A DNA stretch of 8,759 bases, taken from assembly GCA_934162925.1 (NCBI GenBank), contig CAKPJR010000045.1, forward strand, positions 1-8,759, given 5' to 3'. The notes below the pieces were generated by a model that saw nothing but the letters and a program-made list of their open reading frames with translations, ran no database searches and was not told where the DNA came from. The translations under genes were made by a program, and so were the position numbers. Shown one piece after another: positions 7,080-8,759 of the stretch; positions within the stretch are counted from its first letter, which is position 1; each line of letters begins with the position of its first letter. Source of the DNA: an uncultured Clostridia bacterium. GTDB taxonomy: Bacteria; Bacillota; Clostridia; TANB77; CAG-508.

Positions 7080-7748
7080 ATGAAGATAAATAAAGATGAA
7101 CCATTACCTAGACATACAGAATATGATTGGGAAGAATGTTATGCAAAAGTTGTATTAGAAAATGTGCTTAAAGAGGAATTTTATGATTTGAATATAATTG
7201 ATAAACCGGACTTGCAAAATGAAGAGTTGAATGTGGGAATTGAATGTACAGTATCAATAAATATAGAATCTATAGAAGCAGAATATTTATATTCTGAGCT
7301 TACATATGGAAAAGCAAAGAATCCAGATAAGTGTAAGGAAAGAATAAAGAAATTAGGATGTAATATCACAGAATATTCAATGTTTGAATCTAGAACAGTA
7401 TCTTTAAACAGTGTATTAGGTGCAGTTAGAACTAAACTAAAAAAATTAAATGGGAATGGATATAAAATTTTTGAAAAAAATTATTTGTTCATAAGAGATT
7501 GTATTTATATACCTAATCAACAAATTCAGGGCTTACAATATTTAATAGGGATGATTCAAAGTAAATATTCAATCGAATTTGACAAAATATATATTTTATT
7601 AAACAGTAAATTGATAGAATTAAATATGATAGATTATACAAATAAATGTATAGAATTTGATAGTAATACACAATATGAGTTGGCTGAAAAAGCACGAAAT
7701 ATAGTTGTAGAAAAAGAAGAGAAAGTGAAGGAAAAAAATGATAAATAA
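7080..7748 (+). CDS. Divergent PD-ExT nuclease-like protein, function unknown
   Basis: I cannot name this 222-residue protein with certainty. Residues 41-57 read DKPDLQNEELNVGIECT, a beta hairpin with PD and a Glu two residues before Thr. This recalls a PD-(D/E)XK core in which the usual Lys is replaced by Thr (ExT). Lys could instead come from the following helices, such as RTKLKKLNGNGY at about 117-128. A hydrophobic strand, YLFIRDCIYI (135-144), follows. The C-terminus (about 204-222) is a highly charged Lys/Glu tail. AAGGTGG (7066-7072) lies 7 bases before the ATG. No promoter fits between the terminator and this start. Its last 11 bases overlap the next gene, so both are translated together. 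A nuclease or inactive nuclease-fold partner is plausible; the position beside restriction genes suggests defence. Confidence 0.6.
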   Translation: MKINKDEPLPRHTEYDWEECYAKVVLENVLKEEFYDLNIIDKPDLQNEELNVGIECTVSINIESIEAEYLYSELTYGKAKNPDKCKERIKKLGCNITEYSMFESRTVSLNSVLGAVRTKLKKLNGNGYKIFEKNYLFIRDCIYIPNQQIQGLQYLIGMIQSKYSIEFDKIYILLNSKLIELNMIDYTNKCIEFDSNTQYELAEKARNIVVEKEEKVKEKNDK

Positions 7749-8598
7749 TACTCAAGATATAGATAGAACAATTACAACAAAATTTATAGAACCATTAGAG
7801 AAAAATTGTAAAAATAGTGTGAAAAGACTAAAAACAGCTAAAGTAAAACACATTGAGAGCATAAGATTGATAAACCAAGCATACAAAACAATAAAAAATT
7901 CTGAAAAGAATTTAAATAAGTATAACTTTGTGGATTCATATACTCTGCTTAGAGCTTCATTAGAATATATCGTGATGTCATATATGATAGAAGTAGAAGA
8001 AAAAACATATAATGAATTTTTAATTTTATCCAATAATGATATTCAATTAAAAAGAAAATTTACAGTACCCAATACTTTACTAAAAAAGTTTGGAAAAAGG
8101 TTGAATAAAATATCAAACAATTTATTTACAGATACAACAGTAAAACAAAGAGAAAAAATAATGGTTGATTTATATGATATATTGTGTAAATATACCCATG
8201 CTAGTATTGTTGTAAGTACATTCAATGATATAGAAGATAAAAATGAACGAAAAGTAGTAAAACTGATTTTAAGTTATAATTTGTATCTTATTAAATTGAT
8301 ATTATTAGATTGTTTAAAATTCTTTAATAATGGTGATAAGGAATATATAGATGAGAAAACTATAGGTTTATCTTTATTTTTAAGTATAATAAAACTAGTA
8401 AATTTAATTCAAGCTAATAATATTAAATTTGATAAAATAAAACAATTTTTTTATTATGATACTATAAATAGTGAATTTTATATGTATTATAAAGAAGGGT
8501 TAGAAAAAATTAAGAAAGAAATATCTGAAAGTATAGTAGAATTTAAGGGAGAGGAGAATAAGATAAATCAAATATTTGAGGAATTTATGAAATTTTAA
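7738..8598 (+). CDS. All-alpha HEPN/DUF5677-like protein, function unknown
   Basis: This 286-residue protein is predicted almost entirely helical. Two segments recall DUF5677 and other HEPN-like proteins: a buried helix FVDSYTLLRASLEYIVMSYMI (64-84) with Arg72, and YDILCKYTHAS (146-156) with His154. The canonical HEPN ribonuclease motif (R, four to six residues, H) is not present, since Lys151 is the nearest basic residue, so RNase activity is doubtful. The hydrophobic stretch at about 173-196 is amphipathic helix rather than a clear membrane segment. The ATG at 7738 lies inside the end of the previous gene, 11 bases of overlap, and AAGGA (7728-7732) stands 5 bases upstream, so translation is coupled. 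HEPN-like proteins are common in abortive-infection and toxin-antitoxin loci, and this setting fits. The family assignment is tentative. Confidence 0.55.
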   Translation: MINNTQDIDRTITTKFIEPLEKNCKNSVKRLKTAKVKHIESIRLINQAYKTIKNSEKNLNKYNFVDSYTLLRASLEYIVMSYMIEVEEKTYNEFLILSNNDIQLKRKFTVPNTLLKKFGKRLNKISNNLFTDTTVKQREKIMVDLYDILCKYTHASIVVSTFNDIEDKNERKVVKLILSYNLYLIKLILLDCLKFFNNGDKEYIDEKTIGLSLFLSIIKLVNLIQANNIKFDKIKQFFYYDTINSEFYMYYKEGLEKIKKEISESIVEFKGEENKINQIFEEFMKF

Positions 8599-8603
8599 AA
8601 AGA

Positions 8604-8640
8604 TTCTATTATAGAAAAATATGATAGTATATGTGATAGA
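8604..8640. promoter_or_regulatory. Possible operator region with short repeats
   Basis: TTCTA (8604-8608) and TAGAA (8612-8616) form an inverted repeat around TTA. TGATAG occurs at 8622-8627 and 8634-8639, a 12-base period. TGATAGTAT at 8622-8630 is itself an extended -10 sequence, without a good -35. These lie between the HEPN-like gene and the promoter of the XRE regulator, where an autoregulatory operator would be expected. In DNA this AT-rich such repeats can arise by chance. Confidence 0.3.
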
Positions 8641-8662
8641 ACTTTCTTTTTTGGAAATAATA

Positions 8663-8692
8663 TGATATAATATATTATAGAGAAAAGGAGAG
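8663..8692 (+). promoter_or_regulatory. Extended -10 promoter and ribosome binding site of the XRE regulator
   Basis: A perfect TATAAT (8666-8671) preceded by TG at 8663-8664 forms an extended -10 element. The -35 region 17 bases upstream is only TTTCTT (8643-8648), which such promoters tolerate. AGGAGAG (8686-8692) follows, 8-10 bases before the ATG at 8701. Transcription would start near 8678, giving a very short leader. Confidence 0.7.
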
Positions 8693-8700
8693 TTTTTATT

Positions 8701-8759
8701 ATGTTAGGAGAAAAAATAAAGAAATATAGAGAAGAAAAGAAAATTACTCAAGTTGAAGT
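8701..8759 (+). CDS. XRE-family helix-turn-helix regulator, partial (N-terminus only)
   Basis: Only the first 20 residues are inside the window: MLGEKIKKYREEKKITQVEV. This is the classic opening of an XRE/Cro-C1-type DNA-binding domain: first helix (LGEKIKKYREEKK), turn and the start of the second helix (ITQVE). It has its own extended -10 promoter and a good ribosome binding site. It therefore starts a new transcription unit separate from the two genes upstream. Full length, any second domain and function (autorepressor, element regulator or antitoxin) lie outside the window. Confidence 0.75.
   Translation, partial: MLGEKIKKYREEKKITQVE

Noticed and set aside
1509..8225. Several open frames of 60 to 115 codons on the minus strand.
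   Set aside because: All lie opposite well-supported genes or overlap their ends, lack ribosome binding sites and domain signals, and are expected by chance in AT-rich DNA.
1..8759. CRISPR array, tRNA, rRNA or insertion sequence.
   Set aside because: No regularly spaced repeats, no cloverleaf or ribosomal RNA sequence, and no transposase gene were seen on either strand.

Overview
This is a very AT-rich window whose coding strand is rich in AGA and ATA codons. Strong AGGAGG-type ribosome binding sites precede most genes, and TGA is read as stop. This points to a low-GC Firmicute, most likely a clostridium or close relative; the species cannot be named from the sequence. All ten genes (nine complete, one cut by the window end) lie on the + strand. 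The window reads as a defence island, possibly on a mobile element.

Left part (1-878). About 105 bases at the very start are richer in GC and fold into four consecutive hairpins. They are followed by a 207-residue protein that appears to contain two tandem winged-helix units. A gap with a good extended -10 promoter (797-825) then leads into the main operon.

Main operon (879-7002). A small excisionase/MerR-type helix-turn-helix protein is followed at 1 base by a 617-residue fused two-domain adenine methyltransferase of the FokI type. Next come a 273-residue protein of unknown fold, a short McrB-like AAA+ NTPase and a McrC-like protein with PD-(D/E)XK nuclease residues. This order (control gene, two-domain methylase, three restriction genes) matches the LlaI restriction-modification system of lactococcal plasmid pTR2030. 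The probable division of labour is this: the methyltransferase marks both strands of an asymmetric site, the McrB-like motor assembles and translocates, the McrC-like subunit cuts, and the 273-residue protein may supply target recognition. A further gene, a predicted nuclease domain joined to a DUF5655-like domain, follows 16 bases later and closes the operon. It is not part of the classical LlaI set. A long hairpin with a T-run (7009-7057) ends the unit.

Right part (7080-8759). Two genes overlapping by 11 bases follow the terminator: a divergent PD-ExT nuclease-like protein and an all-alpha, possibly HEPN/DUF5677-like protein. They look like a compact two-gene module with no promoter of their own in the short gap. 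Finally, an extended -10 promoter drives an XRE-type regulator of which only 20 residues lie inside the window.

The points of most interest are the complete LlaI-like operon with an extra nuclease gene, the unexplained nuclease-like/HEPN-like pair after the terminator, the hairpin array at the left edge, and a 13-base sequence shared by the promoter regions of the two small regulators.
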